Assembly: GCF_000304475.1 (NCBI RefSeq)
Contig: NC_018948.1
Coordinates: 372,001-436,000, forward strand
Direction of reading: 5' to 3'
Origin: Kazachstania africana CBS 2517
Lineage: Eukaryota > Ascomycota > Saccharomycetes > Saccharomycetales > Saccharomycetaceae
Length of the DNA stretch: 64,000 nt
The position numbers and the translations under genes were made by a program. The notes under the pieces are model-generated. The model was not told where the DNA came from, did no database searches, and saw only the letters and a program-made list of their open reading frames with translations. Below are positions 40,888 to 51,304 of this stretch, piece by piece. Each line of letters opens with the position of its first letter. Within the stretch, counting starts at the first letter, position 1.

Positions 40888-41396
40888 TTTAGAATATTTG
40901 ATAGAATTATTTAAGGGTGATATGGTTTTTTTCTGTTAAACGCAAGCTCTTTTAATCAAAATTAGTAGATACCTCCTTTAGTTGACTCAATGACAGTAGT
41001 AAAGTATCTTGAATTTTGGATAAACTCAATTGATCAAGCTTTATCGATCTGAATCATATATAAATGAGATTGTCGTTAACGCCTCTTTTATAAAATAGGG
41101 CTTAACAGTTTCCTTTGCAAAGCTGCATTTCAAAAATAAAATCCGGGTAATGATACATCTATCACATAGTAAATCCCATTGAAATTGCTCATATGAAGTC
41201 AAGCTCAAGTCAGTACTGGGTCAAAAAGACACCAACGACAGTTCCAGCTCTGATAGTATCATGATTACAGTGTGTATTTATTTCTCTTATTTATTTGGCA
41301 TGTGGTTTATGTAGTATATGTAATTAAAATGCGCTGCGTATAGCATCGATGAGGGAGAAGTCTGACATTGTATTCGAGAATAACATCAGTACCAGA
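40888..41396. other. Promoter region of CMK and 3' side of GSY
   Basis: No gene is visible. A Gcn4-type TGACTCA lies at 40983-40989 and a Reb1-type CGGGTAA at 41144-41150; the second lies near the boundary between the CMK promoter and the GSY 3' region. Confidence 0.5.
41144..41150 (+). promoter_or_regulatory. Reb1-type site between GSY and CMK
   Basis: CGGGTAA lies between the end of GSY and the start of CMK, both on the minus strand, 257 bp before the CMK ATG. Reb1 at such a place would define a promoter boundary or block read-through. It is inferred from the motif only. Confidence 0.4.
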
Positions 41397-43508
41397 CTAA
41401 TTGTTATCATCAGCATATGGCCCCTCTTCAGCATCATCTTTAGCCAAATTGAAATAGTCGTCTGCGCCATTGGCTTCTTGCAGAGTGCCGATATCCCCCG
41501 GCGTCATGTATACCGCACTACTGACGCTGACAGCTCTTAAATCCCTCGGAGAGCCAGGAACACTCAAAGGTCTTGCAATTTTCAATTTCTTGCCTCCTGC
41601 TAAGGTATCCATATCTTTGTCATTCAATTCTTCACCGACCAATTGCTTAAACAAACCGGGATATCCTCTTCTTAATGCCAATTGTCTAGCTTTGACATAT
41701 TCTAAACCCATCCGCTTCCAATCCAATAAATCTGATAGTCTTTCTGTTCTATTTCTTTGGTTTATTCTTTGTCTTCTCGTCTTCTTAACGAACTCTTCCA
41801 TATAATCCACTAGTTGTTCAACAGATTCATTTGGATTCTTGAATCTTCTATCAACAATATAAATCCCATAATCTTTAGCTTGATTCGTTTCAATTAAATC
41901 CTCCATGTATGCACCAAACCCAGATAAATTGGTCGTGATTGAAGGAACACCCATTACCGTACATTCTGCTGGAGTATAACCCCATGGTTCGTAATATGAT
42001 GGGAAAACACCTAAATGACATCCACGAACAAATTCATCATAATCGAGACCTAAAATTGGATTATTAGCATTCAAGAATTCTGGATGAAATATAACTTTAA
42101 CTGGGTCATACGAATGATTGAATAATTGTACGTGTCTAATTTGGTTCAAAATTAAATCATGAGCGTCATCACACATGTTGTGTGTTACCACTGGAGGTAG
42201 TTGTCCCGATGGTCTTCTTAAACCCAAAACTCTTTTCTTTAGTAAAACTTTATCTGATGGTTTTAATAATTCATCCAAGTTAGTTGGCATTTCTGTGTTA
42301 GCTCCATTATGTGGGAATCTCATTGCATGATCGAAGATTCTTCTACCAATCGATTTTGTGACTTCATTTACAGTTGTCTCTAAAGCTTTAACGACTGCCT
42401 GACCTCTCAATGCCTCTACTGTAAAAGAGTTAGTCTTTGCAGGCATAATGATAAATGCAACAACAGTTTTTTTGGAACCGCTTACCTTTAATCTATAGTT
42501 TAATCGAGCCAATGCTTCTAAAAACATATCAACACCTTTATTCTTGTATTCATATCTCCCAGCAATGAAAAAATATAGGGTATTATCTAGATCAAAATCA
42601 AAACTACCATGGAAATGGCCTCTTATGAAATCATTAATTTTTTCTTTCTTTATAGCATGCAAATTTTGAAATTCATGAACTGCTTGAAATTTAACGACGT
42701 TTAGCCCATTTGGTAAAATACCATCTGGTTTCCTCTTTAATAAATGTTCGGCTTCCAGAGCAGTAATTTGTGATACCGTCGTAAAGACATCTGCACAATG
42801 AACAGCGGCTCTTTCTATACAATATCTATGGTAGATACCTCTCTTACCAGCTTCTTGATCGACATCAAAATGTTCCAAATTATTGTAAAAATCGGTATCA
42901 CCAGATGCACAAAGATATCTACCCAACAAGGTAGCATGTGTAGTAAAAATTGTAACCACGTCAATTCTTCTCTTTCTACAAAGAGGTAATGCAACACCTG
43001 CTAACCATTCATGGAAATGAGCAATGATAGCATGTTGATGATCCATTGAAGTTAACTCACCTAAAAACCATGCAATGGTATAGCCTAAAAGAATGGCATC
43101 ATTTGTTTCAAAATCATTTTCCGGAGAGGGTATGCCCACAAGTGACCAAAGGTCACCTTTCCATTCATTTAAATACCCTCTTACAGAGTCTAAATCAAAT
43201 AATATGACACGAGGTGAGCCTTCAATAAGCCAATTACCGTAAATAAAATTAACACCTCTTGATCTCATCGCATTTAAAGAATTTTTGATGGGTTCCAATT
43301 CACCGGTTAGATCAGTATTATAATCCACTGATTCAACCTCATTTTGATAAGTAGCCTTATTTAAGGGACCCAAGAGTGTATAATTCTGTTTATACTCTGC
43401 AGCTGTTATGGGAGCTTTTGATTTCAATACGGAGTAGATACCGCCCACTCTATTAGCCACCTCAGTAGCAGTTTCAAATAGTAAATTGTTTTGTAAATCT
43501 CTTGCCAT
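41397..43508 (-). CDS. GSY2: Glycogen synthase (Gsy1/Gsy2)
   Basis: This GT3-family enzyme extends alpha-1,4-glucan chains from UDP-glucose, allosterically activated by glucose-6-phosphate and inhibited by phosphorylation. The 703 residues (705 in Gsy2, 708 in Gsy1) start with the nucleotide-sugar loop [20 protein letters not shown] and contain [16 protein letters not shown] basic Arg cluster ([20 protein letters not shown]) corresponds to the glucose-6-phosphate sensor, and [19 protein letters not shown] is in the active site. The C-terminal [16 protein letters not shown] carries the regulatory phosphosites. The next gene is HAP1, as for GSY2 (YLR258W); the preceding CMK neighbour is shared with GSY1 (YFR015C). 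The GSY2 symbol is a synteny-based preference. The promoter has four stress elements. Confidence 0.93.
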   Translation of the reverse strand: MARDLQNNLLFETATEVANRVGGIYSVLKSKAPITAAEYKQNYTLLGPLNKATYQNEVESVDYNTDLTGELEPIKNSLNAMRSRGVNFIYGNWLIEGSPRVILFDLDSVRGYLNEWKGDLWSLVGIPSPENDFETNDAILLGYTIAWFLGELTSMDHQHAIIAHFHEWLAGVALPLCRKRRIDVVTIFTTHATLLGRYLCASGDTDFYNNLEHFDVDQEAGKRGIYHRYCIERAAVHCADVFTTVSQITALEAEHLLKRKPDGILPNGLNVVKFQAVHEFQNLHAIKKEKINDFIRGHFHGSFDFDLDNTLYFFIAGRYEYKNKGVDMFLEALARLNYRLKVSGSKKTVVAFIIMPAKTNSFTVEALRGQAVVKALETTVNEVTKSIGRRIFDHAMRFPHNGANTEMPTNLDELLKPSDKVLLKKRVLGLRRPSGQLPPVVTHNMCDDAHDLILNQIRHVQLFNHSYDPVKVIFHPEFLNANNPILGLDYDEFVRGCHLGVFPSYYEPWGYTPAECTVMGVPSITTNLSGFGAYMEDLIETNQAKDYGIYIVDRRFKNPNESVEQLVDYMEEFVKKTRRQRINQRNRTERLSDLLDWKRMGLEYVKARQLALRRGYPGLFKQLVGEELNDKDMDTLAGGKKLKIARPLSVPGSPRDLRAVSVSSAVYMTPGDIGTLQEANGADDYFNLAKDDAEEGPYADDNN

Positions 43509-44470
43509 TGAGTGTCAGTGGTTGGAGTACTTTAACGAAAAGTGACTATAATTTCAAAAGGAAGGAGGCCAAAACAGGAGAACCCAGTGAAAAAATACCA
43601 ATATCTATATATTTATATATTAAGGATGAGAAGAATGTGTACCTAGTGATCTACTAATGGATATGACAGGCTGGCTCGAAGGAGAAAAAGAAGACAACTT
43701 ATGCATTAGGAAAAGTTGTAAGCAAAAGGGAGAGAAGTGGGACAAAAAGAGAAAAAGCCCATTGATAATGAAAACTGATGATGGGGTGTTACTCATTTCG
43801 AGAATCCAGCATCTATTGAGATTCTGTCTGAATTCTAAACCTTCCGACTGACGTTTTTTCATCTTTGTGGATGCAGGCCAGTCTGCCAAAACTGTTAGGC
43901 AGGGTCTCGTTTCTATTTGTTGGGATGGGCGGGGGAAGTCCGGCGGGCAATCTAGGGGGAGGGGGGAAGGGCATGAAAGCGGTTTAGCCGAGCCGCCCAC
44001 CAAGCTAAGCAAGATTTGACGATCTTTTTTTCTGTCTGAAGAAAGAATCCGTACGCTTGCTTCTTGGAAATTGCTAGGCTCGAGGTGCTAACAGAAGGAA
44101 ATCCCCCTGCCCCTTGTGGGGGAAAAATATGCGGGAAGGCAGGCGACAGTGAAAATTTACCGGACTGGGATATTCAATTTCAGTTTTTGGTGGTGGGATT
44201 CCCGTTCTGTTGAAAGTGGGTCATCCCAATATCGACCAAATTGGGAAACTCGAGGCCACAAAGAATGAGGAAAGTATACGTTGTCGCGGTTCTCTTGGAA
44301 TTTTGTGGTCACGTGAGTATCTGAACGTCTCATACTGTACTCATAATGGTAAATGAGTCGTTGACTCGTTAAGACTAAGGTCATAAGGATATTTTCATTA
44401 TCGCATTTATACTTTTTAAACTATATGAATGTCAATATATATATCACAATATGGTAGAAAATAAAGCCGA
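43509..44470. other. GSY promoter region; YLR257W position empty
   Basis: No gene is visible in 962 bp; the 130-codon minus-strand frame here begins with TTG and is low complexity. In S. cerevisiae YLR257W lies between GSY2 and HAP1; no trace was seen. A TATATAAAT on the minus strand (43619-43611) is about 105 bp before the GSY start. The region also holds a palindromic TCACGTGA at 44309-44316, far from any start codon. Confidence 0.55.
43954..44114. promoter_or_regulatory. Cluster of four stress-response elements upstream of GSY
   Basis: STRE cores (AGGGG/CCCCT, bound by Msn2/Msn4) occur at 43954-43958, 43960-43964, 44104-44108 and 44110-44114, that is 450-610 bp before the GSY start. GSY2 in S. 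cerevisiae is induced by stress through such elements, so this arrangement fits stress and starvation induction. The G-rich tracts around them could also be read as simple composition. Confidence 0.55.
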
Positions 44471-47400
44471 TTAATCCCAAATTGTAAAATCTTGAAAATC
44501 AGTTAATCCGTCTTCCAATTTAGGAACGAATATATTTAGTTCTACACCGTCATTACCGTTTTTGTTCATTCCGTTACTATTGATAGTAGTTGCCCGGCTT
44601 ACGTCATTATTTATATTTGGACTATCATTGTTATTGTAACCATTGTTATTATTATTACTGTTATTTAAGAACCCATCAAATTCGTTCATATCGATTGACG
44701 GATTGAATTCGGTTATGGCTTCCATTATCCTATTTGGATCAAATAAATCGTTAAAGTTTGGATTCGTTAAATCGTCATTCATCATATTCACCATTGGCTC
44801 GTTCACATTACTGAAAATCGTAGATTGTAAAGGTGGTAATGGCGTCGTTGTATTGGACCTTTCAACCTCATTATCTACTTTCCTCTTCTTTAATTCTTGA
44901 TTTGTTTCTTGTTCTTCTAATTTCCTTATATTGCTATTAGTGTAAGTAATAGGTTTATACGAATTCCTAATAGGAGGTAATTGAGTAGATTGTGGTGTAG
45001 AAGGTTTCATTTTTGGCAACATGAAACCTAAGGCATCTTGATACACTGGGCACTTATTCAATTGATCCTTATCTGCTGACACAAATGAAGGGGCATTTTT
45101 GAAAAATCCTGATATCTTTTGAGGCCTCCAACTGAAGTCACCTACCGTCTTCTTTGAACTTTTATTCAGTAAAGTGATGAAAAAACCAACAGACCTTGAA
45201 GTATTGTGTGCATATGGATATTTTACAGCGATTTGTTTTGTCAGTTTTAAGAAAATCTTCATTCTAGCAATCAATGTCTCACTCAACTGACCTTCGTTAA
45301 CATTATCAAGATTAATATCATTCAATAAGTTTTCATTCAATTCATCATTATCTATGGTTGTTATAGTGACAGAATTATTCGTGACTTCACTATTAATGGA
45401 ATCATTATCAGATTCGTCGTTACCAGAAAATAAGCTCTCTTTTACGCCCATAATTGGACCCAGCTTACAACGTAAAGTTAAGCAAACCAGAAATTGTAAA
45501 GAGCGATGACCAACATCTAGTACTTGTGGTGCCAATAAGATGTTAACATAGTCAAATATAGTGGATGTGGCAGTCAAATCCTTTCTAATATTATTGAAGA
45601 AAATTAAACAATTTCTGAAACCATCGATGGCAAAATTTAGACTTTGTTGAGCATACTCTTTTGTAATAGGTATTGTTCCACTATCTTGACTAGCCATAGG
45701 CTCGTAATGTGTAAATAGAATGTAATTCAATGTAAACAATAACATTCTTAAAGAAAGATGTTTTGTAAATAGAATAGCCTTCGTAGTTGATTCGTGAGGT
45801 AGTTCAAATTTCTTTTCTTCAGCATTAATTACCGCATTACCATTTGATAGGATTTCTTGGAAATTCGGCAACGTATAGCTTTCATCCGTATATTCTTGAT
45901 AATTAATAGATCCTTCGGAAGCTGACAAAAGACCTTTGTTAATTAGATCATTGATGACTTCACTAATATTTTTACGAGTAAAAGTCAAATCAGTCAATGA
46001 CTTGATTAATGAATCCAACTCAAATTTTCTGACATTTTTCGCAACAAGAATATTCAAAATATGGTTCAAAACAGCAACAATAACCAAGTCAATTTGCCAG
46101 AATAGTGAATAATTTTTAATTATGATTAATTCTTTAATATCACGAACATAATCAATCTTGGAAGCAGAAGGTAGTTTTGTGTCACTGAAATCTTTCAGAT
46201 TTCTTAATAGTCTTGGCGATCCCATTGCCAAGGATTGGTTGACATCCAAATGAACAATATAAAACCATACTTTTCTCCAAGTGTGTTTGAATCTCTCTGT
46301 ACTAATTTGATTTTCTCTTTGCATTTCTTCTTCATTTTGTTGTTTTAACGAAGTTGACGATGATACAACGTTTAATTGTGGGAAATTGTCAGGATCTCTA
46401 TGTAAACCACAACTGAAGGCCATTTGAATAATCGATGAGAGTAATATTTGGTTAGAGTCATTATCTTGTGCTCTAGTATTTGGTTCGGTTGAAGAGTTTG
46501 GTGCATTTAACATGTAAATTTTATAAAAGATGGCGAATTGGATAGTTGTTAGATTAATGTTATTGTTTGAAACCGATGAAATCTTGTCAAATTTTATCAG
46601 ATAGTCCTTTGTTAAATTTAATGCTTCTACGGAAGTTTCGAATTTAATTAAGATATTATCATCTTTCATATTTGAATTCGAAGCTGATGTTGCTGCATTG
46701 CTTGATATTAACAAAGAATTGATAAAATCCGGAGAAGAATTATTCAAATTGATGTTACATCTGTTGGGAGGTAAAGATAACCATGTTAATCTAAGAATAA
46801 TGATCATGATACCCAACAGACAGTTATCGGAGGCCTTTCTTAAATTTAAATTGACTTTACTTGAATCCCTTATGTCCTGAAGTATAATTTTATTTAAATG
46901 GCTTTTAAAATTGTGTTCATCGATAATTGGGACGATTGGATAAATGTGTTTGAAGAACTTATCTACAAAAGTGAAAATAATATTTTTCGGTGGTAACATT
47001 GATGCAATTTCTTTAACAATTTGGTCAGTAGTTAGTGATGAAGAAAATGAAGTGTCAGTTGAAATATTTTCCTTTAATGAGATCTGTTCTTCCTTTTTAA
47101 TTACTGGATATTCCGAGTTCATCTTATGAGCTACTGGACATTTTGCTATATTACCGTCGCTACCGACAGGTAAAGGATGTGGTGCAATCAATGTTTCTTC
47201 AGGTCTCATTTTGTGTGCCACGGGGCATTTTCTTATGTCACCATCACTCCCCACTGGTAAAGGATGAGGAGCAATCAGAGTTTCCTCTTGTTTCATATTA
47301 TGAGCCACTGGACATTTTCTTATATCCCCGTCACTACCAACCGGTAGAGGATGTGGAGCGATTAATGATTCATCTGGTCTCATTCTGTGTGCAACAGGAC

Positions 47401-48172
47401 ACTTTCTAATGTCACCATCGCTACCGACAGGTAAAGGATGTGGAGCCAGTAGGCCAGCTTCTGTGAAATTCATATTATTGTTATTATTCGGAGTATACTG
47501 TTGTGTACCTTTATTGTGATGGTTTTTTGAGTTGATAACAAGTTTATTTCTATTCAAAACAGTTTTTTTGGAATACCATTCGTTTACTTTTTCTCTTATA
47601 CTGAAGATTTGACTCCAAAGAAGCTTTAAATATGGGTCACCTTTCATAATAGCGAGCCAATGAGTGGCACCCAAATGAATGGTTCCATTGTTTTTGATAT
47701 GTAACATATCGAATTGCTTTGTCAAATCCAATTCATCGGCATCATATTTATCTTTGTAATTATTATTGGCAGAAGAAGATAAATTTTCCACGGTAGAATG
47801 GTTACTGAGGGGACTCATTGTATTTGAAATATTTTCCGGAGTATTTAAGTTTGACGATACTTTTAAAAGACTCTTTTCTAAATGTTTGATTCTTTCTTTC
47901 AAATTCTTAATTTCATTCTCTTTAGAAAGTTCCTTTTCAGCTTCTTCTGCCCAACTTTGTTCCATATAATGACACAAATGAGCCACCCCTGTCTTGGTAC
48001 ATTGGTTACAATGAGGTCTAATCTTATCACACTTGACTTTCCTCTTCCGACATATAGTACAACTCAGTGGGATTCTATTACGTTTACGTTTCTGTTTGGT
48101 GATAGGTTTACGGTTGTTACCATTATTATTATTAATGATATTCTGCATAGAAGAAGACGTCTGAATGTCCAT
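44471..48172 (-). CDS. HAP1: Heme-responsive zinc-cluster activator Hap1
   Basis: Hap1 activates respiratory and ergosterol genes when heme is present and represses some of them in its absence. The start is the ATG at 48172, giving 1233 residues (about 1480-1500 in S. cerevisiae); the frame beyond has only a GTG. A basic run precedes the Zn2Cys6 cluster (Cys38, 41, 48, 55, 58, 67) in RNRIPLSCTICRKRKVKCDK, followed by a coiled coil. At residues about 240-355 lie four tandem units with KCPVAH heme motifs. The middle region has conserved MAFSCGLHRDPDNFPQLN and ERFKHTWRKVWFYIV. A further heme motif is in QLNKCPVYQDALGF. The acidic tail ending DFTIWD resembles the Hap1 activation domain. It is beside NDL1 and GSY, as YLR256W is. 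Confidence 0.95.
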   Translation of the reverse strand: MDIQTSSSMQNIINNNNGNNRKPITKQKRKRNRIPLSCTICRKRKVKCDKIRPHCNQCTKTGVAHLCHYMEQSWAEEAEKELSKENEIKNLKERIKHLEKSLLKVSSNLNTPENISNTMSPLSNHSTVENLSSSANNNYKDKYDADELDLTKQFDMLHIKNNGTIHLGATHWLAIMKGDPYLKLLWSQIFSIREKVNEWYSKKTVLNRNKLVINSKNHHNKGTQQYTPNNNNNMNFTEAGLLAPHPLPVGSDGDIRKCPVAHRMRPDESLIAPHPLPVGSDGDIRKCPVAHNMKQEETLIAPHPLPVGSDGDIRKCPVAHKMRPEETLIAPHPLPVGSDGNIAKCPVAHKMNSEYPVIKKEEQISLKENISTDTSFSSSLTTDQIVKEIASMLPPKNIIFTFVDKFFKHIYPIVPIIDEHNFKSHLNKIILQDIRDSSKVNLNLRKASDNCLLGIMIIILRLTWLSLPPNRCNINLNNSSPDFINSLLISSNAATSASNSNMKDDNILIKFETSVEALNLTKDYLIKFDKISSVSNNNINLTTIQFAIFYKIYMLNAPNSSTEPNTRAQDNDSNQILLSSIIQMAFSCGLHRDPDNFPQLNVVSSSTSLKQQNEEEMQRENQISTERFKHTWRKVWFYIVHLDVNQSLAMGSPRLLRNLKDFSDTKLPSASKIDYVRDIKELIIIKNYSLFWQIDLVIVAVLNHILNILVAKNVRKFELDSLIKSLTDLTFTRKNISEVINDLINKGLLSASEGSINYQEYTDESYTLPNFQEILSNGNAVINAEEKKFELPHESTTKAILFTKHLSLRMLLFTLNYILFTHYEPMASQDSGTIPITKEYAQQSLNFAIDGFRNCLIFFNNIRKDLTATSTIFDYVNILLAPQVLDVGHRSLQFLVCLTLRCKLGPIMGVKESLFSGNDESDNDSINSEVTNNSVTITTIDNDELNENLLNDINLDNVNEGQLSETLIARMKIFLKLTKQIAVKYPYAHNTSRSVGFFITLLNKSSKKTVGDFSWRPQKISGFFKNAPSFVSADKDQLNKCPVYQDALGFMLPKMKPSTPQSTQLPPIRNSYKPITYTNSNIRKLEEQETNQELKKRKVDNEVERSNTTTPLPPLQSTIFSNVNEPMVNMMNDDLTNPNFNDLFDPNRIMEAITEFNPSIDMNEFDGFLNNSNNNNNGYNNNDSPNINNDVSRATTINSNGMNKNGNDGVELNIFVPKLEDGLTDFQDFTIWD
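47108..47455 (-). repeat. Four tandem 87-bp units coding heme-regulatory motifs in HAP1
   Basis: Each unit codes 29 residues, such as LIAPHPLPVGSDGDIRKCPV followed by AH and a variable KMRPEET part. The protein units are nearly identical, but the DNA units differ at many third codon positions, so protein selection holds the copies similar. All four motifs read KCPVAH where S. cerevisiae Hap1 has KCPVDH or RCPVDH. The last unit has NIAKCPV for DIRKCPV. Confidence 0.9.
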
Positions 48173-48824
48173 GTTCCCATCAAGAGATGCCGTAGCGATT
48201 AGTTTTAGCCTTTCTAAATGTTTATACTGCACTACAGCCCAACGAAGAAAAACGTTAAATAACGTATCAAGAAATGTAATCCTTAAACTAAAATACTAAA
48301 TAGCCAGCAATGAAAATAAGATAAGCATCAACATTTGCTTCGTAAAAGTTTCCACTGACCTCTCGTTCAGGAAAAGAAAAAAAAAAAAAATTTTTTTACT
48401 ACGGCAAGAAATTCTCGACGGCCACTGCGATGCACATCATCCAGCATCACCGTTAAGAACATCGCGCCAAGAGCAGCAGCTAGCCATATACTGTTGTGGA
48501 CGGGTAAATCTGGGGTTATGTAAGTGATGATGGCTCCGTCCGCAGCTGCATGCAGCAGTGATGATGGTTGTGGTCTTGTAAGTACTAATCTCTGCTAACC
48601 TTAGGTTACTTTATTCTCACCATTTACTTTTTCAGGAGAACTGTCGCAGTAATTGGTCAGATTATGTAATACAGAGCTGTTGATTTTCATTACTATTACT
48701 ATTTCTTGATCATGTGACTCTTCCTCGAGATCACAGTCACTTCAGACGTATTCGAGCATAACGGTTTATTAGACCTTCTTAGGACGGTCTTGGTAGTGGT
48801 TGACAGTTGGGATGAGGTGGTAGC
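48173..48824. other. Divergent promoter region HAP1/NDL1
   Basis: No gene is visible. It contains an A-run/T-run pair at about 48376-48398 and a Reb1-type CGGGTAA at 48501-48507. Confidence 0.55.
48501..48507 (+). promoter_or_regulatory. Reb1-type site in HAP1/NDL1 promoter
   Basis: CGGGTAA lies near the middle of this divergent gap, about 330 bp from each start codon, a usual place for Reb1 at shared nucleosome-depleted regions. It is supported by motif and position only. Confidence 0.45.
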
Positions 48825-49337
48825 ATGGGTTCAAATGAAGGTATAACTAGCCTGGAGACGGCTCTTGACGTGATACGGTCGCTGGAGTCGCGTCTGGAGG
48901 AACTCAATGATATCAGTAGGAAGTACGAAATGGAAATGGAATCTATGGTCGATAATTTGACCCAAGAGTTACAAGAGACCATTGCTTCTAATAGCACTCT
49001 GTCTCAAAAAGTCGTTGATATGGAAATTAGAGTAGACGATCTCGAAAATGACAAAAATTTCCTGTCAAACAAGAATGAAATTCTAAAATTAGAAAATGAC
49101 AAATTATTAGAATCAAATATACTATTGAATCATGAAATTCATGACTTGAAACAGAAATTCGATCATTTGCAATCCACAGAAAATCAGCATCTCATACCTA
49201 AGAGGAAATGCAAGCCGATTAAAGTCTCCACTAACGCAAACACCCTTTCTCTACAGTCCATGAGTCAAAACAGCACCGTTGCTGATTTAAAATTATCTAA
49301 ATCCACTGTAATTTCAACAACTATGCCAAAAGGATAG
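48825..49337 (+). CDS. NDL1: NudE-type dynein-pathway protein Ndl1
   Basis: Ndl1 is the yeast NudE homologue; it binds Pac1 (LIS1) and helps target dynein to microtubule plus ends for spindle positioning. The 170-residue protein (189 in S. cerevisiae) is a long coiled coil over about residues 8-115 (LETALDVIRSLESRLEELND, ENDKNFLSNKNEILKLENDK), then a basic, Ser/Thr-rich tail. Primary similarity is low, as usual for coiled coils, so the call leans on synteny: it is beside HAP1 and MCP2, with opposite strand, like YLR254C. Confidence 0.82.
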   Translation: MGSNEGITSLETALDVIRSLESRLEELNDISRKYEMEMESMVDNLTQELQETIASNSTLSQKVVDMEIRVDDLENDKNFLSNKNEILKLENDKLLESNILLNHEIHDLKQKFDHLQSTENQHLIPKRKCKPIKVSTNANTLSLQSMSQNSTVADLKLSKSTVISTTMPKG

Positions 49338-49428
49338 AGATAAAAATTATATTAAATATCATCCTAGCTATATAACGATTTCCTTATTTACATGTATCAT
49401 TAGCCATCTTATTTGATTTTCGATTTGG

Positions 49429-51138
49429 TCAAATGTATCTAAACAACCCAAAAACAAATGATCTCCACCACAGTATGAAATCGTACAGGTACAATTGGTC
49501 TTTACGTCTTTGGAAATTTATCCAATTGACACATTTATGCCACACCCATGTAAGTCCTGTGCATTGACTATCATTTATTTCACATTTTTCGTCGTAAACT
49601 GTTTTAGCACAGTACTGAGTCATTATCAGAAAAGTTCTCTCTGGTCCCAATGGATTATCCAACGTTTCGTCAAGAAATCTCGTTAGATCATTGGTCTTCA
49701 AAATTAATAGAACAATTCGAGGAATTCTACTCAATATGTTCATTATGTCACTCAGAAATGTTCCTTCCAATAATCCCATAGTCATCGTCCTCACTTCGTC
49801 TTGTCCTCTTCGCTTGGAAATATCATAATGCAATGCAATATCAATACTACGCCCTGTCACTGCCGCTGCAAACAATGGAAATTGTTTATCTGTTATCTTG
49901 GCAAATTTCTTAGCATATTTCCTCATACTAACTTCATCTTGATCCAATAATGCCAGCCAAAATTTCGCATAGTCTCTTCTCATTTGCGTTTCAGGATACC
50001 TATATAATCCATGATCATACAATATAATTTCAAAATTATAAGGCCTCTCTTTTGTCTTTTCACATCTACGAATGGCTAAATTACCACCATGCGGATCACA
50101 ATGCAATCCTACACCAGGTGTAAAGATCATGTTATTGAAAATATGAGATAAACATGACGATACTTCTGATCTGGATATACCATGAGAATCCATATAATTC
50201 AAATCATCTAATCTTTTACCACCAATGTACTCCATAATAAGAATTCTACTGTCAGATCTAATCACGCGAGGTATTCTCAATGCTGTCAATTTCGTAAAAT
50301 CTTTAAAATATTCAGACGTTCTTTTTGCATTCTTGGCTTCCTGTCTAAAATCCAATTCGTTATAAATGGAAGATTGCAGTTCATCACTCAACCACTTCAA
50401 TGGATATTCAGGGAATACAACATTTAACAGACTGAAAACTGTCTTGGTCAACCATACATCTAAAGGTACAAACTCTTTCAATTCTGGATGCTGACATTTA
50501 ATTGCAACTTTCTCACCACTGTTACGCATTTCTCCCGTATAAACCTGTGCCAATGATGCAACACCTATAGGCACTTTGTTAAATTGAGAGAAAAGTTGAT
50601 TTATTCCAACACCTAAATCATCAATGAACATTTGGTTTATATCCTCAAATTTAGATTCGGGGCATTTATCCTGCAATGGAGTCATCGTTTCGGTCCATTG
50701 TTTGGGTAGCATATAAGACATGGCACCAATATGTTGGCCCAATTTAATAAAGACGCCACCATTTCTTTCTAATGCATGTAACGTAATTAAAGCACACCGT
50801 TTATGAGTCTTATTTAACTCAATAGTTCGCAAATCTTGATCCTTGAATTTTTTGTTTAAAACCTTCTTATAATGATATATACATCTCAGCGTAGCCTGCC
50901 CAACGACACTAACCCTCTTTGTAGTCAGAGAAGCATGCCGTATCGAGTCGTGGAATTTCTCATTTGTATTATACAAAATTATGGTAAAAGTTACCGTAGA
51001 TCCTGCAATCAAAAGTTTCCTTGTATTAGTTCTAAAAACTGACGATCGTGTAGGATGGTGTTTTGCATAGGTACGAAAAAGTATTCTAGGAAATAAGTTC
51101 ACTACCATTCCTTTAACATGTTTCTCATGAGCATTCAT
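49429..51138 (-). CDS. MCP2: Mitochondrial ADCK/UbiB-family protein Mcp2
   Basis: Mcp2 is an inner-membrane protein of the atypical ABC1/UbiB kinase family, related to Coq8, which affects mitochondrial lipid homeostasis and suppresses loss of the ER-mitochondria tether ERMES. The 569 residues equal the S. cerevisiae length. A basic N-terminus (MVVNLFPRILFRTYAKHH) and a span near 45-60 fit mitochondrial import. The family KxGQ motif is FIKLGQHIGAMSYMLPKQW, the Ala-rich loop region is VPIGVASLAQVYTGEM, ATP Lys is in KVAIKCQHPELK, and the catalytic-loop equivalent is GVGLHCDPHGGNLAIR with ILYDHGLYR for the metal-binding step. Corresponds to YLR253W. Confidence 0.94.
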   Translation of the reverse strand: MNAHEKHVKGMVVNLFPRILFRTYAKHHPTRSSVFRTNTRKLLIAGSTVTFTIILYNTNEKFHDSIRHASLTTKRVSVVGQATLRCIYHYKKVLNKKFKDQDLRTIELNKTHKRCALITLHALERNGGVFIKLGQHIGAMSYMLPKQWTETMTPLQDKCPESKFEDINQMFIDDLGVGINQLFSQFNKVPIGVASLAQVYTGEMRNSGEKVAIKCQHPELKEFVPLDVWLTKTVFSLLNVVFPEYPLKWLSDELQSSIYNELDFRQEAKNAKRTSEYFKDFTKLTALRIPRVIRSDSRILIMEYIGGKRLDDLNYMDSHGISRSEVSSCLSHIFNNMIFTPGVGLHCDPHGGNLAIRRCEKTKERPYNFEIILYDHGLYRYPETQMRRDYAKFWLALLDQDEVSMRKYAKKFAKITDKQFPLFAAAVTGRSIDIALHYDISKRRGQDEVRTMTMGLLEGTFLSDIMNILSRIPRIVLLILKTNDLTRFLDETLDNPLGPERTFLIMTQYCAKTVYDEKCEINDSQCTGLTWVWHKCVNWINFQRRKDQLYLYDFILWWRSFVFGLFRYI

Positions 51139-51304
51139 TTTCCAGGACTTGTTTTCTTCAACCTAGAAAAAGTTTTATGTTATATATATAGACCTTTCGG
51201 AGTTTGAGTACTCAAATTTAGGTCAAAACGCATAGTATTAAGAATATGTTTTATATTTGTATTAGACTAGAAAGAATATATATAGATAAAAAAATGGAGC
51301 AAAT

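Noticed and set aside
43620..44012. 130-codon minus-strand frame upstream of GSY
   Set aside because: It begins with TTG, is Pro/Ser/Phe low complexity over G/C- and A-rich promoter DNA, and shows no likeness to YLR257W, the gene expected there in S. cerevisiae.
47143..47409. 88-codon plus-strand frame inside HAP1
   Set aside because: It is the antisense shadow of the heme-motif repeats; its own repetition is a by-product of the coding repeat.
48173..48232. N-terminal extension of HAP1 from a GTG codon
   Set aside because: Nuclear yeast genes start at ATG with rare exceptions; the ATG at 48172 precedes all conserved sequence. The same reasoning removed non-ATG extensions of NEO1, DFG10, AGE2, VHR, CLD1, APS1, IRC20 and the YLR173W homologue.
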